A stretch of DNA of 64,000 nt from Silanimonas sp. GTDB taxonomy: Bacteria > Pseudomonadota > Gammaproteobacteria > Xanthomonadales > Xanthomonadaceae. The notes under the pieces are model-generated. The model did not search any database and had not been told where the DNA came from. It worked only from the letters and a program-made list of their open reading frames with translations. Made by a program: the position numbers and the translations under genes. Shown here piece after piece: positions 1 through 9,849 of this stretch (position 1 is its first letter; the number at the start of each line of letters is the position of its first letter). Location: the NCBI RefSeq assembly GCF_027531545.1, contig NZ_JAPZSC010000033.1:1-64000 (forward strand). Direction: 5' to 3'.

Positions 1-141
1 GTACGCCTTGAACTCACCACCGAAACGCTCGGCGCCAATCTTCGTCAGCGCCGCCGTCAGCGTCGTCTTGCCGTGGTCAACGTGACCGATCGTGCCCACG
101 TTCACGTGAGGCTTGGTGCGCTCGAACTTGCCCTTTGCCAT
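1..141 (-). CDS. tuf: Elongation factor Tu, N-terminal part (cut by window edge)
   Basis: The 47 visible residues are the start of EF-Tu, the GTPase that delivers aminoacyl-tRNA to the ribosome. The P-loop GHVDHGKTT lies at about residues 19-27 and is followed by the typical LTAALTKI helix. The gene starts 32 bases after tRNA-Thr and reads the same way, the tRNA-tufB arrangement known from E. coli. The rest of the gene runs off the left edge, so nothing can be said about the other domains. Identification is firm from the N-terminus alone. Confidence 0.97.
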   Translation of the reverse strand, partial: MAKGKFERTKPHVNVGTIGHVDHGKTTLTAALTKIGAERFGGEFKAY

Positions 142-173
142 TGCCGTCTACCCGGTGATGATGGTTCGTAGGA

Positions 174-249
<76 letters not shown>

Positions 250-276
250 GAGTTTTTGGTGTTGCCGGTGGAACCA

Positions 277-350
<74 letters not shown>

Positions 351-400
351 CCGAAGGCTGGACCGTTCTTGCCACCCTCGTCGCCATGAAGCGCCGGGAG

Positions 401-486
401 TGGTGGAGGAAGGTGGATTCGAACCACCGAAGGCGTGAGCCAGCAGATTTACAGTCTGCCCCCGTTGGCCGCTTGGGTATTCCTCC
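401..486 (-). tRNA. tRNA-Tyr (GTA)
   Basis: The minus strand gives an 86-base class II tRNA with a long variable arm. It starts GGAGGAATACCC, carries anticodon GTA in CTGTAAATC and ends in an encoded CCA. It is the first gene of the tRNA-tuf transcript and is preceded by a strong promoter. Confidence 0.97.
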
Positions 487-499
487 GACAGAGCCGCAT

Positions 500-528
500 A
501 TTCTGTCGAGGGCGTGACGACTTGTCAA
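500..528 (-). promoter_or_regulatory. Sigma-70 promoter of the tRNA-Tyr/Gly/Thr-tuf transcript
   Basis: On the minus strand a consensus -35 TTGACA (523-528) is followed after 17 bases by CAGAAT (500-505). A GC-rich discriminator leads straight into tRNA-Tyr at 486. The perfect -35, the ideal spacing and the GC-rich start region fit a growth-rate-controlled stable RNA promoter. The growth-rate control is inference. Confidence 0.75.
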
Positions 529-569
529 CGCGCCGGAGCCACCGCGCGCGCCGCCCCGCCGCCCTCGAT

Positions 570-1661
570 TCAGACGTTGAACAGGAAGTTCAGGACGTCG
601 CCATCCTTGACCACGTAGTCCTTGCCTTCGGCGCGCTGCTTGCCGGCTTCCTTGGCGCCCTGCTCGCCCTTGTAGGCGACGTAGTCGTCGAAGGCGATGG
701 TCTGGGCGCGGATGAAGCCCTTCTCGAAATCGGTGTGGATCACGCCAGCCGCCTTCGGGGCGGTGTCGCCCTTGAGGATGGTCCAGGCGCGGACTTCCTT
801 CACGCCGGCGGTGAAGTAGGTCTGCAGGCCGAGCAGGTCGTACCCGGCGCGGATCAGGCGGTTCAGGCCCGGCTCCTCGAAACCGAGGTCCTCGAGGAAA
901 GCCTGCTTGTCGGCGTCCTCGAGGTCGGCGAGTTCGGCCTCGATCTTGGCGCACACGGCCACGACCGGCGCCCTTTCGCGCGAGGCGAACTCGCGCAGGC
1001 GGTCGAGGTGCGGATTGTTCTCGAAGCCGTCCTCGAGCACGTTGCCGACATACATGGCCGGCTTGATGGTCAGCAGGCAGAGCGGCTTCAGCAGCAGCTT
1101 CTCGTCGTCGCTGAACTCGATGGCGCGCGCGGGGCGGCCTTCGTTCAGCACCGGCATCAGGCGCTCGAGCACGGCGACCAGCTTCTGCGCGTCCTTGTCG
1201 CCGGACTTCGCGCGCTTGCCTTCGCGCTGGATCGCCTTCTCGACGGCACTGAGGTCGGCGAGCGCCAGCTCGGTGACGATGGTTTCGATGTCGGCGAGCG
1301 GATCGACGCGGCCGGACACATGCACGACGTTGGCGTCGTCGAAGCAGCGCACGACGTTCACGATGGCGTCGGTCTCGCGGATGTTGGCAAGGAACTGGTT
1401 GCCGAGGCCCTCGCCCTTGCTCGCGCCGGCGACGAGGCCGGCGATGTCGACGAACTCGACGATGGCCGGCTGCACCTTCTGCGGTTTGACGATGGCGGCG
1501 AGCGCGTCAAGGCGCTTATCCGGCACCTCGACGATGCCGACGTTCGGCTCGATCGTGCAGAACGGGTAGTTCTCCGCGGCGATGCCGGCCTTCGTCAGCG
1601 CGTTGAAGAGGGTGGACTTGCCGACGTTCGGCAGGCCGACGATGCCGCACTTGATGCCCAT
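570..1661 (-). CDS. ychF: Redox-regulated ATPase/GTPase YchF (OLA1 family)
   Basis: A 363-residue Obg-related P-loop protein of normal family length. In this family ATP is usually preferred over GTP, and the protein binds ribosomes and modulates the oxidative stress response. The G1 loop GLPNVGKST is at residues 9-17, the switch region carries [18 protein letters not shown], and the C-terminal TGS domain ends in [11 protein letters not shown]. It is the last gene of the minus-strand series prs-rplY-pth-ychF. The pth-ychF order is conserved in many gammaproteobacteria. Start codon and length are unambiguous. Confidence 0.97.
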   Translation of the reverse strand: MGIKCGIVGLPNVGKSTLFNALTKAGIAAENYPFCTIEPNVGIVEVPDKRLDALAAIVKPQKVQPAIVEFVDIAGLVAGASKGEGLGNQFLANIRETDAIVNVVRCFDDANVVHVSGRVDPLADIETIVTELALADLSAVEKAIQREGKRAKSGDKDAQKLVAVLERLMPVLNEGRPARAIEFSDDEKLLLKPLCLLTIKPAMYVGNVLEDGFENNPHLDRLREFASRERAPVVAVCAKIEAELADLEDADKQAFLEDLGFEEPGLNRLIRAGYDLLGLQTYFTAGVKEVRAWTILKGDTAPKAAGVIHTDFEKGFIRAQTIAFDDYVAYKGEQGAKEAGKQRAEGKDYVVKDGDVLNFLFNV

Positions 1662-1698
1662 GGTGACTCCGGTTCGAGGTGGCGCGGCCGCGGTGCGG

Positions 1699-2283
1699 TC
1701 AGCGCGAGGCGGGGGTGTGGAGGCGCTTCATCGCCTCGGGGAAATCGCCGGCGAGCGCCAAAGGCAGCACGCGCAGCGCGTCGTCGAGGGCGGCACGGAT
1801 GGCGGCCTGGTCGTCACGACCGGGGCGTCCGAGCACCCAGGGCGTGACCTTGGTCTTGTCGCCGGGGTGGCCGATGCCAACCCGCAGGCGGTGGTACTTG
1901 CCATGCCCGAGCTGGGCATGGATGTCGCGCAAACCGTTCTGGCCGCCGTGGCCGCCGTCGAACTTCAGGCGTGCGAGGCCCGGCGCGAGGTCGAGTTCGT
2001 CGTGCGCGACGAGGCACTCGGACGGCTCGATCTTCCAGTAGCGCAGCGCCGCGGCCACCGAGCGGCCCGAGGCGTTCATGAAGGTGCTGGGCTTGAGCAG
2101 CCACAGCGCGTGCCCGGCGACCTCGGCCTTCGCGATCTCGCCTTGCAGCTTCGAATCGAGGCCCCAGCGGGCATTCGCCTGCTCCGCGAGGACGTCAACA
2201 AACCAGAACCCGGCGTTGTGCCGGGTCCGGTCGTATTCGGCACCGGGATTTCCCAGCCCGACAATGAGGCGCAAGCCAGCCAT
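1699..2283 (-). CDS. pth: Peptidyl-tRNA hydrolase
   Basis: A 194-residue Pth enzyme that releases peptides from peptidyl-tRNAs dropped by the ribosome. The N-terminal VGLGNPG and the catalytic His in TRHNAGF (His22) are present. The HDELDL motif supplies the catalytic Asp, and [11 protein letters not shown] is the substrate-binding region. It sits 37 bases upstream of ychF and 62 bases downstream of rplY, so the three genes are probably cotranscribed. A strong hairpin lies in the rplY-pth gap. Length and start agree with the family. Confidence 0.97.
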   Translation of the reverse strand: MAGLRLIVGLGNPGAEYDRTRHNAGFWFVDVLAEQANARWGLDSKLQGEIAKAEVAGHALWLLKPSTFMNASGRSVAAALRYWKIEPSECLVAHDELDLAPGLARLKFDGGHGGQNGLRDIHAQLGHGKYHRLRVGIGHPGDKTKVTPWVLGRPGRDDQAAIRAALDDALRVLPLALAGDFPEAMKRLHTPASR

Positions 2284-2309
2284 CGCTGATTCGGTAATCG
2301 CTGACTCCG

Positions 2310-2336
2310 CCGTGGCGCCCGATCAGGGCGCCACGG
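2310..2336. terminator. Perfect 11-bp hairpin between rplY and pth
   Basis: CCGTGGCGCCC (2310-2320) pairs with GGGCGCCACGG (2326-2336) around a GATCA loop. No T-run follows in either direction. It may therefore be a pause site, a processing site or a leaky terminator that lowers pth-ychF expression relative to rplY. The function is inferred from position only. Confidence 0.45.
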
Positions 2337-2345
2337 ACGGCACGA

Positions 2346-3038
2346 TTACTTCTTCTTCGCGGGCTTGGCCGGCGCGGCGGCGGCCGGGGCGGCAGCAGCC
2401 TTGGCCGACTTGGTGCTCGGCACTTCGGCGGCGGCCGGAGCAGCGATCTCTTCCTCGGCGGCGCGGGCCTGCTTGGCGATCACGACGGCGAGGTCGTGCT
2501 CCTTGCCCAGCTTCAGCTCGGGGATCGTCACGCCGGCCGGCAGCTTGAGCGCCGACAGGTGGACGATGTCGCCGAGGGTCAGGGCCGACAGGTCGACCTC
2601 GATGAACTCCGGCAGGTCCTTCGGCAGGGCCGAGACTTCGACGTCGTTCAGTTCGTGGGTGATGACGACGCCCGCCGTCTTGCCGGCCGGCGAGGTTTCC
2701 TGGTTGACGAAGTGCAGCGGCACCTTGAAGCGGATCGGCGAGTTCTCGTCGATGCGCTGGAAGTCGATGTGCATGACGATCTGCTTGTACGGATGGCGCT
2801 GCATGTCACGCAGCAGCACCTTCTGCACCTTGCCGTCGACGTCGAGGTCGAGGATCGAGGCGTAGAACCACTCGTTCTGCTGGATCAGCCAGAGCTTCTC
2901 GTGGTTGAGCTGGATCGACTCCGGGTTGGCGTTGGCGCCGTAGACGATCGCCGGGACCTGGCCGGTGAGACGGAGGCGGCGGCTCGCACCCTTACCCTCG
3001 TCCTTGCGGCTGGTGGCGTTGATGATGTGGGTTGCCAT
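2346..3038 (-). CDS. rplY: 50S ribosomal protein L25 / general stress protein Ctc
   Basis: A 230-residue long-form L25 (Ctc type), the 5S rRNA-binding protein of the large subunit. Residues 1-95 form the L25 domain, with RLTGQVPAIVYG and IVMHIDFQRI. Residues 100-190 form the TL5-like beta domain. The last 40 residues are an Ala/Pro/Lys-rich tail ending in KPAKKK, probably flexible. It sits between prs and pth, the usual place for this gene in gammaproteobacteria. The long form is more usual outside the enterics. Confidence 0.96.
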   Translation of the reverse strand: MATHIINATSRKDEGKGASRRLRLTGQVPAIVYGANANPESIQLNHEKLWLIQQNEWFYASILDLDVDGKVQKVLLRDMQRHPYKQIVMHIDFQRIDENSPIRFKVPLHFVNQETSPAGKTAGVVITHELNDVEVSALPKDLPEFIEVDLSALTLGDIVHLSALKLPAGVTIPELKLGKEHDLAVVIAKQARAAEEEIAAPAAAEVPSTKSAKAAAAPAAAAPAKPAKKK

Positions 3039-3063
3039 GTTCGTGTTGCCTTGCTTGGAAGTG

Positions 3064-3108
3064 ACCGCCTCGCGGCGGTTGGGACACTGCCCCGCGACCA
3101 GGGCAGTG
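3064..3108. promoter_or_regulatory. Two short hairpins in the rplY leader
   Basis: Reading toward rplY on the minus strand, an 8-bp stem (3085-3092 with 3101-3108) is followed by a 6-bp stem with a TCGC-type loop (3064-3069 with 3074-3079), 26 bases before the start codon. They could mark the end of the prs message or a folded leader. No T-run and no known riboswitch consensus is visible. Confidence 0.25.
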
Positions 3109-3149
3109 GTGCAGCAGCCGCGACGGGAAGGCCCGGCGCGGCGGATGGG

Positions 3150-4106
3150 TCAGTCGACGTAGAGCTCGGAGACCGATTCGCCGAAGGCGATGCGGCGGAT
3201 GGTCTCGGCAAGCAGTTCGGCGACGCTGAGCTGGCGGATCCGCGGGCACAGGCGCGCGGTCTCCGAGAGCGGGATGGTGTCGGTGACGACCAGCTCGTCG
3301 AGCTGGCTGTTGGTGACGTTGCTGATGGCCGCGCCCGACAGCACCGGGTGGGTGCAGTAGGCGACGACCTTGCGGGCGCCCTGCGCCTTCAGCGCGGCCG
3401 CCGCGGCGCAGAGCGTGCCGGCGGTATCGACGATATCGTCGACGAGGACGCAGGTCTTGCCCTCGACGTCGCCGATGATGTTCATCACCGTGGCGACGTT
3501 CGCGCGCGGACGGCGCTTGTCGATGATCGCGAGGTCGGCGTCGTCGAGGCGCTTGGCGATGCTGCGCGCGCGGACCACGCCGCCGACGTCCGGCGAGACG
3601 ACGATCAGGTTCTCGGTGCCGTGCGTGCGCCAGATATCGGCCAGCAGCAGCGGCGAGGAGTAGACGTTGTCGACCGGGATGTCGAAGAAGCCCTGGATCT
3701 GGTCGGCGTGCAGGTCGATGGTGAGCAGGCGGTCGGTGCCGACGGCGCCGAACATCTTGGCCGCGACCTTCGCGGTGATCGGCACGCGCGCCGAGCGCGG
3801 CCGGCGGTCCTGGCGGGCGTAGCCGAAGTACGGGACGACGGCGGTGACGCTGTTGACCGACGCGCGCTTCAGCGCGTCGACCAGCACCAGCAGCTCCATC
3901 AGGTTCTCGGCGGTGGGCGCGTTGGTGGGCTGCAGCACGAAGACGTCCTGACCGCGGACGTTCTCTTCGATCTCGACCTGCACTTCGCCGTCGGAGAAAC
4001 GGCCCACGAGGGCCTTGCCCAGCGGCACGCCAAGTTCACGGCACACCGAGAGGGCCAGCGGGCGGTTCGCATTGCCGGTGAACAGCAGCAGGTTTTGCTT
4101 GCGCAT
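3150..4106 (-). CDS. prs: Ribose-phosphate pyrophosphokinase
   Basis: A 318-residue PRPP synthetase, making the sugar-phosphate donor for purines, pyrimidines, histidine and NAD from ribose 5-phosphate and ATP. The flexible-loop region [16 protein letters not shown] and the PRPP-binding loop [12 protein letters not shown] are both present. The length is typical of class I enzymes. It starts 39 bases after tRNA-Gln and follows ispE in the same direction, the lolB-ispE-tRNA-prs order common in gammaproteobacteria. PRPP supply and tRNA-Gln are thus probably read from one transcript. Confidence 0.97.
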   Translation of the reverse strand: MRKQNLLLFTGNANRPLALSVCRELGVPLGKALVGRFSDGEVQVEIEENVRGQDVFVLQPTNAPTAENLMELLVLVDALKRASVNSVTAVVPYFGYARQDRRPRSARVPITAKVAAKMFGAVGTDRLLTIDLHADQIQGFFDIPVDNVYSSPLLLADIWRTHGTENLIVVSPDVGGVVRARSIAKRLDDADLAIIDKRRPRANVATVMNIIGDVEGKTCVLVDDIVDTAGTLCAAAAALKAQGARKVVAYCTHPVLSGAAISNVTNSQLDELVVTDTIPLSETARLCPRIRQLSVAELLAETIRRIAFGESVSELYVD

Positions 4107-4145
4107 CGCTTGGGCTCCGGGAAGGTGTGGCCGGGCGGATCGGTC

Positions 4146-4222
4146 TGGCAGGGGCGGTAGGATTCGAACCTACGAATGCCGGGATCAAAACCCGGTGCCT
4201 TGGGCCACTTGGCGACGCCCCT
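4146..4222 (-). tRNA. tRNA-Gln (TTG)
   Basis: The minus strand gives a 77-base cloverleaf starting AGGGGCGTCGCCAAG, with anticodon TTG in GTTTTGATC, a T-arm GGTTCGAATCC and an encoded CCA. The 7-bp acceptor stem AGGGGCG/CGCCCCT is perfect. It lies inside the ispE-prs gap, only 15 bases downstream of the ispE stop. Confidence 0.97.
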
Positions 4223-4237
4223 GTGTGTCTGTCGCGC

Positions 4238-5131
4238 TCAGCCGACGAGCGCCGCCCCGAGGGGAGAACGATCGACGCCGACGCAGGCCCGGCAATCCCA
4301 GCCCTCGGCCGACAGCTGGCGCTGCGCGGCTTCGGCCTCGGCCCGCGAAGGCAATTCGACGAAGCAACCGCCCCCGGTACCGGTGAGCCGCGCATCCCCG
4401 AATGCCCCCAGACGATCCAGCAGCGTCGACACGAGTGGCGCGCGCTTGCGCAGCACCGGCTCGAAGGCGTTGCCGTGGACCATCCCGGAAAGGAAGTCGG
4501 CGATTGTAGCGGGGGCCGCATCCCGCTTCAAATCAGGGGCTTTGAAGAGTTCAGCCGTCGGGACGGAAACCCCGGAGTCGGCGACGAGGTAATGACGCTC
4601 CCCCAAGGCCATCGGGGTGAGGGCCTCCCCCACCCCCTCGGCCCATCCACTGCGGCCGCGGACGAATACCGGAACGTCGGCGCCGAGAGCCAAGCCCAAG
4701 GCCGCGAGGCGATCGACGCCGAGATGCAGACCCCAGAGCTGGTCGAGGGCGACCAGCACGGTGGCCGCATCGGCTGAGCCGCCACCGAAGCCCCCGCCGA
4801 CAGGAACGCGCTTTTCGACGGCGATGTCGACACCATATTGAACGTTGAGCGCCTGATCGAGGCCAATCACTTCGGAGCGCAAGCGTTCCGCCGCGCGGAT
4901 GACTAGGTCTTTCGCGGGGTCCGGCGCGTAGGCCGGTGCGCCGACCCGCTCGATGCGGGCGTCGTCGCGGGGACGCAGCCAGACGGTGTCGCCCCAGTCC
5001 AACAGTTGGAAGACCGTCTGGAGGGCGTGGTAGCCGTCGGGCCGTCGCCCGGTGATGGCAAGAAACAGGTTCAGCTTGGCCGGGGCCGGGAAGGCCCGCC
5101 AGCCGGGGCGATCGTCGGGCGGGGCCGTCAT
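4238..5131 (-). CDS. ispE: 4-diphosphocytidyl-2-C-methyl-D-erythritol kinase
   Basis: A 297-residue GHMP kinase that phosphorylates CDP-ME in the MEP isoprenoid pathway. The N-terminus has [19 protein letters not shown] with the catalytic Lys. The ATP-binding glycine-rich stretch is [14 protein letters not shown], and GTGGGCFVE is the third GHMP motif. I chose the ATG at 5129-5131 because it overlaps the lolB stop as ATGA and gives the family length. The open frame continues upstream only as a shadow of lolB and the TPR gene. ispB at 36706 is a later consumer of the isoprenoid units. Confidence 0.96.
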   Translation of the reverse strand: MTAPPDDRPGWRAFPAPAKLNLFLAITGRRPDGYHALQTVFQLLDWGDTVWLRPRDDARIERVGAPAYAPDPAKDLVIRAAERLRSEVIGLDQALNVQYGVDIAVEKRVPVGGGFGGGSADAATVLVALDQLWGLHLGVDRLAALGLALGADVPVFVRGRSGWAEGVGEALTPMALGERHYLVADSGVSVPTAELFKAPDLKRDAAPATIADFLSGMVHGNAFEPVLRKRAPLVSTLLDRLGAFGDARLTGTGGGCFVELPSRAEAEAAQRQLSAEGWDCRACVGVDRSPLGAALVG

Positions 5132-5784
5132 TCCGGACGCGCCTTCCACTCGCTGACGACCAGCCGGACCGAAGCGCCCTCCGCTTCCGCGAACACGCGC
5201 CGCGGCAGGGGGGGGGCGCCGGGCCACCAGTCGCGGAAAGACAGGGTCCAGGCGTCCTGCCGGAAGCCCACGGGGCGCCCTTCCGCATCGACCGACAGGC
5301 CCGCGACCGGCCCCGGGCCGCGCAGGCCGCGCACCCAGTCGGGCATCTGGCGGATCGGCAGGCGCCAGCCGGTGGCCTCGAGCAGCAGGGACTCGGCGTC
5401 CGGTCCTTGCCGGATGCCATCGCCCAAGCCCTCGAGGGTGGCGCCGTCGGCGCTCCCGGACAGGCGCCACTGCCGGCCGGTGACGGGGGCACTCAGACGA
5501 ATGTCGAACGAGGCGCCCGTCTGCACCCATTGCACGTTGAGCGTCCCGCCGTCGTTCCCGCGGGCCACGGCAAGGCGACCGGTCAGCGCCCAGCCCGCGG
5601 CGTCGCGCAACTGGGCGTCGCGGGCGGCCAGGGCAGCGAAGGCTTCGGGGGAATCGACCGGGGGCGCCACGGCCTCGGCGACAGGGGCGCTTTCCCGGGC
5701 CGTGGGCGACGGAGCCACCGCGCGCTGCGTGGCGCAGCCGGTGGTGAGCAGGAGCACGAGCAGAGCAAGGGTGACGCGGGTCAT
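5128..5784 (-). CDS. lolB: Outer-membrane lipoprotein receptor LolB
   Basis: A 218-residue lipoprotein that accepts lipoproteins from LolA and inserts them in the outer membrane. The signal peptide ends in a lipobox LTTGC with the modified Cys at residue 17. After a Pro/Ala-rich linker the fold begins around [10 protein letters not shown] and ends with [18 protein letters not shown]. The start overlaps the stop of the upstream TPR gene by ATGA, and its own stop overlaps ispE by ATGA, so the three are translationally coupled. Sequence similarity is modest, as usual for LolB; context makes the call firm. Confidence 0.9.
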   Translation of the reverse strand: MTRVTLALLVLLLTTGCATQRAVAPSPTARESAPVAEAVAPPVDSPEAFAALAARDAQLRDAAGWALTGRLAVARGNDGGTLNVQWVQTGASFDIRLSAPVTGRQWRLSGSADGATLEGLGDGIRQGPDAESLLLEATGWRLPIRQMPDWVRGLRGPGPVAGLSVDAEGRPVGFRQDAWTLSFRDWWPGAPPLPRRVFAEAEGASVRLVVSEWKARPE

Positions 5785-7355
5785 TGGCCGTAGCGCTCCA
5801 AGGTGTCCGCGAGCACCGGGTCCGCGGGGTCGAGCTGGCGACCGCGCTGCCAGGCGGCGCGGGCCTCGGCGGTGCGACCCAGCAGCCACAGCGCCTCGCC
5901 CCAGGCGGCGGCGGTCGGGGCACCGGCTTCGACCGCCCATGCGGTGGCGAGCAGCGGCTCGGCCGAGGCGGGCTGGCCGCGGGCCAGCATCAGGCTGCCA
6001 AGCGCTCGCAAGGCCGGCGCATAGCGTGGGTCGCGCGCGAGAACCGCGCGCAAATCTGCTTCGGCCTCGGCCGGCTTGCTGGAATTTCGGGCGACGCGGG
6101 CACGGGCCACGCGCAGGCCGGGGTCGTCCTCGAGCACCGCGAGGCCGCGGGTCAGCGCCGATTCGGCCTCGGAACGGCGGCGGCGGGATTCCCACTGGTC
6201 GGCCTCGGCGATGAAGGCGTCGCGGCGGATGGCGCCATCGGCGCTGTCGTCGGCCTGCAGTTCACGCAGGGCGGCGAGGCTGTCGTCGAAGCGGGACTGC
6301 CGGGCCAGCACCACGCCCAGCCGCAGCCGGGCGCGATCGCGGGCTTCGCCCTGGTCGAGACGGCGGTACCAGCGCTCGGCAGCCGGCCAGTCCTGCAGGC
6401 GTTCGGCGAGTTCGCCCAGCAGCAGGGGCAGCGCGGGCTCCGGCGCAGCGCGGCTTGCGGCGAGCGCCTCGGCCTCGTTGAACAGCAGCCGCAATCCTTC
6501 CAGATCGCCGGCACGGGCCAACCAGGTGGAACGCAGCGTCATCGAGCGGGCGTCCTGCGGCCCACGGGCCATGGCCGCCGCGGCGCCTTCGGGATCGCCC
6601 AGCACGGCGAGGGCCTCGGCGGCGATGCGGCGCTGTTCGGCCGGCAGGTCGCCGCGCGAGAGCACCAATCGCACCTCGGCGCGGGCGGCCTCGCGCTCGC
6701 CGCGCTGCGTCAGGCGCTCCGCGCGCAGCAGCCCTGAACGCGGATCAGCGGGAAAGCGCCGCACGAGCGCGTCGACCCACTGCGCCGAGAGCCCGCTGTC
6801 GCCGAGCCGCTGCGACAGGCCGGCCATCGCCAGCCAAGTGTCGAGGCGCTGCGGGAAGCGCGGATCGACCAGCAGGGCGCGCAGCACCGCGCGGGCGATC
6901 ACGCCCTGGTCGGGATACGGCGCCTCCAGCCCGGCGACCAGGACGGAGAGATTCGATTCGTCGCCCAGCAGCCGCAGCGCGGTGTCCACGGCGCGGTCGT
7001 CGTCGCCCTGCACGATGTGGAAGCGCAGGGCCAGCGCATCGCGACGCGCCGACTGCGGCTGCAGCAACGTCCAGCGTTCGAGCGCCGCGGCAGCGCGGAA
7101 GGTGTCGCCCGCCTCGAGTGCCGACTCGACCGCGCGCTCGGCCAGCACGGCGTCGCGCGACGCCCGTGATGCCACCAGCGCATGCGCCGCGGCGGCTTCG
7201 GTATCGCCGCCGATGCGGGCGAATTCGGCCGCGAGCAGGGCTTCGAGGACTTCGGGGGGCATCGCGGCCGCCCGGGACGGTGACGAGGCCACGGGTCCGA
7301 ACGACAGCAGCGCGGCAAGGGGCAGCGCGAACGGACTCCAAGAACGGCGATTCAT
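5781..7355 (-). CDS. Periplasmic tetratricopeptide-repeat protein
   Basis: A 524-residue protein with an N-terminal signal peptide (about residues 1-31, ending SRAAA). The rest is helical Ala/Leu/Arg-rich repeats of about 34 residues, clearest near the C-terminus ([26 protein letters not shown] and the following units; this string is quoted only to show the repeat type). It resembles the TPR proteins often found just upstream of lolB in gammaproteobacteria, whose job is not settled. ATGA overlap with lolB suggests a shared role or timing in envelope lipoprotein handling. No catalytic motif is visible. Confidence 0.8.
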   Translation of the reverse strand: MNRRSWSPFALPLAALLSFGPVASSPSRAAAMPPEVLEALLAAEFARIGGDTEAAAAHALVASRASRDAVLAERAVESALEAGDTFRAAAALERWTLLQPQSARRDALALRFHIVQGDDDRAVDTALRLLGDESNLSVLVAGLEAPYPDQGVIARAVLRALLVDPRFPQRLDTWLAMAGLSQRLGDSGLSAQWVDALVRRFPADPRSGLLRAERLTQRGEREAARAEVRLVLSRGDLPAEQRRIAAEALAVLGDPEGAAAAMARGPQDARSMTLRSTWLARAGDLEGLRLLFNEAEALAASRAAPEPALPLLLGELAERLQDWPAAERWYRRLDQGEARDRARLRLGVVLARQSRFDDSLAALRELQADDSADGAIRRDAFIAEADQWESRRRRSEAESALTRGLAVLEDDPGLRVARARVARNSSKPAEAEADLRAVLARDPRYAPALRALGSLMLARGQPASAEPLLATAWAVEAGAPTAAAWGEALWLLGRTAEARAAWQRGRQLDPADPVLADTLERYGQ

Positions 7356-7422
7356 CGGGACTCCAAGCGGGGCCGCTAGAATAACGCCCCGTCACCGCCC
7401 TGCGCCCGCTTCCGCGCCCGCC

Positions 7423-8703
7423 ATGCCCTTGATCGCCCTCGGAGTGAATCACCAGACCGCGCCCGTCGAGGTGCGCGAGAAGGTGGCCGTGGGCGAAGCG
7501 CAGATGGCCGAGACGCTGCTGCAGCTCCAGCAGGTCGAGGGGGTCGAGGAAGCGGCGCTGGTCAGCACCTGCAACCGCACCGAGATCTACGCGCGCATCG
7601 ACGATGGCCGCGTGCCGGCGGTCATCGACTGGCTGGCGCGCCGCAACGGCCTCGCCACCGACGCGCTGGCCACCTACCTCTACACCCACGAGGGCGATGC
7701 GGCCGTACGCCACCTGTTCCGCGTGGCGACCGGCCTGGATTCGCTGGTGCTCGGCGAACCGCAGATCCTCGGCCAGGTGAAGGACGCCTGGCAGCAGGCG
7801 CGCGGCGCCGGCAGCCTTCGGACGCCGCTGGACCGCCTGTTCCAGCAGAGCTTCGCGGTGGCCAAGCGCGTGCGCACCGACACCCGCATCGGCGCCCATC
7901 CGGTGTCCGTCGCCTACGCCGGCGTGCGCCTCGTGCGCCAGGTGTTCGCCGACCTCGACCGCGCCACCGTGCTGCTGGTCGGCGCCGGCGACACCATCGA
8001 ACTGGCCGCCAAGCACCTCGTCAACGCCGAGGCCAAGCGCCTGCTGATCGCGAACCGCACGCTCGAGCACGCGCAGACGCTGGCCTCCCGCGTGGGTGGC
8101 TACGCCCTGCCCCTCTCCGAACTGCCGCGCCACCTGCCCGAAGCCGACGTGGTGATCTCCGCCACCGCCGCGCGCGAGCCGGTGCTGCGTGCCGCCGACG
8201 TCCGCGATGCGCTGAAGGCCCGCCGGCAGCGCCCGATGTTCCTGCTCGACCTCGCCGTGCCGCGCGACATCGAGGCGGGCGTGGCGGCGCTGGCGAACGT
8301 CTACCTCTACACCGTCGACGACCTCGAGCAGGTCATCAGCGAAAGCAAAGCCTCGCGGCAGGCGGCGGCCGAGCAGGCCGAGGCGATCATCGACCTGTCG
8401 GTCGAGCACTTCATGGCCTGGTGGCGGGCGCAGGGACAGCAGGACAGCCTGCGGGCGCTGCGCCGCACCGCTGAGCTGGCCAAGGCCGATGCGCTGGCCA
8501 AGGCACGCGAGCGGCTGGCCGCCGGCGAACCGGCCGAGGCGGTGATGGAGCGCCTCGCGCACCAACTCACCAACCAGCTGCTGCATGCGCCCTCCACGGC
8601 GCTGAGGCAGGCGGCGCTGGACGGCGATGCGGCCACGCTGGCCGCCGCGGCGAAGCTCTTCGCGGCCGACGGTTCGCCCTCCGCCCCCAGCGAATCCGCA
8701 TGA
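7423..8703 (+). CDS. hemA: Glutamyl-tRNA reductase
   Basis: A 426-residue enzyme making glutamate-1-semialdehyde from glutamyl-tRNA, the first committed step of C5-pathway tetrapyrrole synthesis. The N-terminus [15 protein letters not shown] is typical, and the catalytic Cys50 lies in [10 protein letters not shown]. The NADPH-binding region is [13 protein letters not shown], and the C-terminal dimerisation helix is present. It diverges from the TPR-lolB operon, with 67 bases between the two starts, and its stop overlaps prfA by ATGA. Haem supply is relevant to the cbb3 oxidase encoded further on. Confidence 0.97.
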   Translation: MPLIALGVNHQTAPVEVREKVAVGEAQMAETLLQLQQVEGVEEAALVSTCNRTEIYARIDDGRVPAVIDWLARRNGLATDALATYLYTHEGDAAVRHLFRVATGLDSLVLGEPQILGQVKDAWQQARGAGSLRTPLDRLFQQSFAVAKRVRTDTRIGAHPVSVAYAGVRLVRQVFADLDRATVLLVGAGDTIELAAKHLVNAEAKRLLIANRTLEHAQTLASRVGGYALPLSELPRHLPEADVVISATAAREPVLRAADVRDALKARRQRPMFLLDLAVPRDIEAGVAALANVYLYTVDDLEQVISESKASRQAAAEQAEAIIDLSVEHFMAWWRAQGQQDSLRALRRTAELAKADALAKARERLAAGEPAEAVMERLAHQLTNQLLHAPSTALRQAALDGDAATLAAAAKLFAADGSPSAPSESA

Positions 8704-9785
8704 GCCCGGGACTGCGTCGCAAGCTGCTGGCGCTCGCTGAGCGCCATGAAGAGGTGGGGCGCCTGCTCGCCGAGCCCTCGGTGATCGCCGACAACGCGAA
8801 GTTCCGCGCGCTTTCCCGCGAGTTCTCCCAGTTGCAGCCGGTAGCCGACGCGCTGGCGCGCGAGGCCGCGCTGCAGGCCGACCGGCGCGAGGCCGAGGCC
8901 ATGCTGGCCGACCCGGACCTGCGCGCCATGGCTGAGGACGAGCTGCCGACCATCCGCGACGCACTCGCCGCGCTCGACGACGAACTCACCCTGCTGCTGG
9001 TGCCGAAGGACCCGCGCGACGAGGGCAACCTCTTCCTCGAGATCCGCGCCGGCACCGGTGGCGATGAAGCGGCGATTTTCGCCGGCGACCTGTTCCGCAT
9101 GTACGCCCGCTTCGCCGAACGGCAGGGCTGGCGCGTCGAGGTGCAGAGCGCCAACCCGGGCGAGCATGGCGGCTTCAAGGAGATCGTCGCGCGCGTCGAG
9201 GGCCGCGGCGCGTATTCCAAGCTGAAGTACGAATCCGGCACGCATCGCGTGCAGCGCGTGCCGGAAACCGAAGCCCAAGGCCGCATCCACACCTCGGCGG
9301 CGACGGTGGCGATCCTCCCCGAACTCGAGGACGTCGCGGAAGTCGTCATCAACCCCGCGGACCTGAAGGTCGACACCTTCCGCAGCTCGGGCGCCGGCGG
9401 CCAGCACGTCAACAAGACCGAATCGGCCATCCGCATCACCCACGTGCCCAGCGGCCTCGTGGTGGAGTGCCAGACCGAGCGCAGCCAGCACGCCAACCGC
9501 GACAAGGCCATGCAGCGTCTGAAGTCGGCCCTGTACGAGCAGCAGGTGGCCGCACAGCAGGCCGCCACGGCGGCCTCCCGGCGCCTGCAGGTAGGCAGCG
9601 GCGACCGCAGCGCCCGCATCCGCACCTGGAACTTCCCACAGGGCCGCGTCACCGACCACCGCGTCGAAGGCCTGACGCTCTACGCCCTGCCGACGATCAT
9701 CGAGGGCGACCTCGACGAACTGGTGCAACGTCTTGCGCAGGAAGCGCAGGCCGACGAGCTCAAGCTGCTGACCGAAGCGGCCTGA
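8700..9785 (+). CDS. prfA: Peptide chain release factor 1
   Basis: A 361-residue class I release factor that reads UAA and UAG. The catalytic GGQ tripeptide is in [12 protein letters not shown], and the following [17 protein letters not shown] region is typical of RF1. It is coupled to hemA by a 4-base overlap, the standard gammaproteobacterial order. The usual next gene, prmC (the methyltransferase of the GGQ glutamine), is not here; a polyphosphate kinase gene follows instead. Confidence 0.97.
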   Translation: MSPGLRRKLLALAERHEEVGRLLAEPSVIADNAKFRALSREFSQLQPVADALAREAALQADRREAEAMLADPDLRAMAEDELPTIRDALAALDDELTLLLVPKDPRDEGNLFLEIRAGTGGDEAAIFAGDLFRMYARFAERQGWRVEVQSANPGEHGGFKEIVARVEGRGAYSKLKYESGTHRVQRVPETEAQGRIHTSAATVAILPELEDVAEVVINPADLKVDTFRSSGAGGQHVNKTESAIRITHVPSGLVVECQTERSQHANRDKAMQRLKSALYEQQVAAQQAATAASRRLQVGSGDRSARIRTWNFPQGRVTDHRVEGLTLYALPTIIEGDLDELVQRLAQEAQADELKLLTEAA

Positions 9786-9849
9786 GTCCTCTCTGGACCG
9801 TCTCGGGCACCACGATGCGGCCCGGCGAGCAGCGCGCTAATGTCGGCGG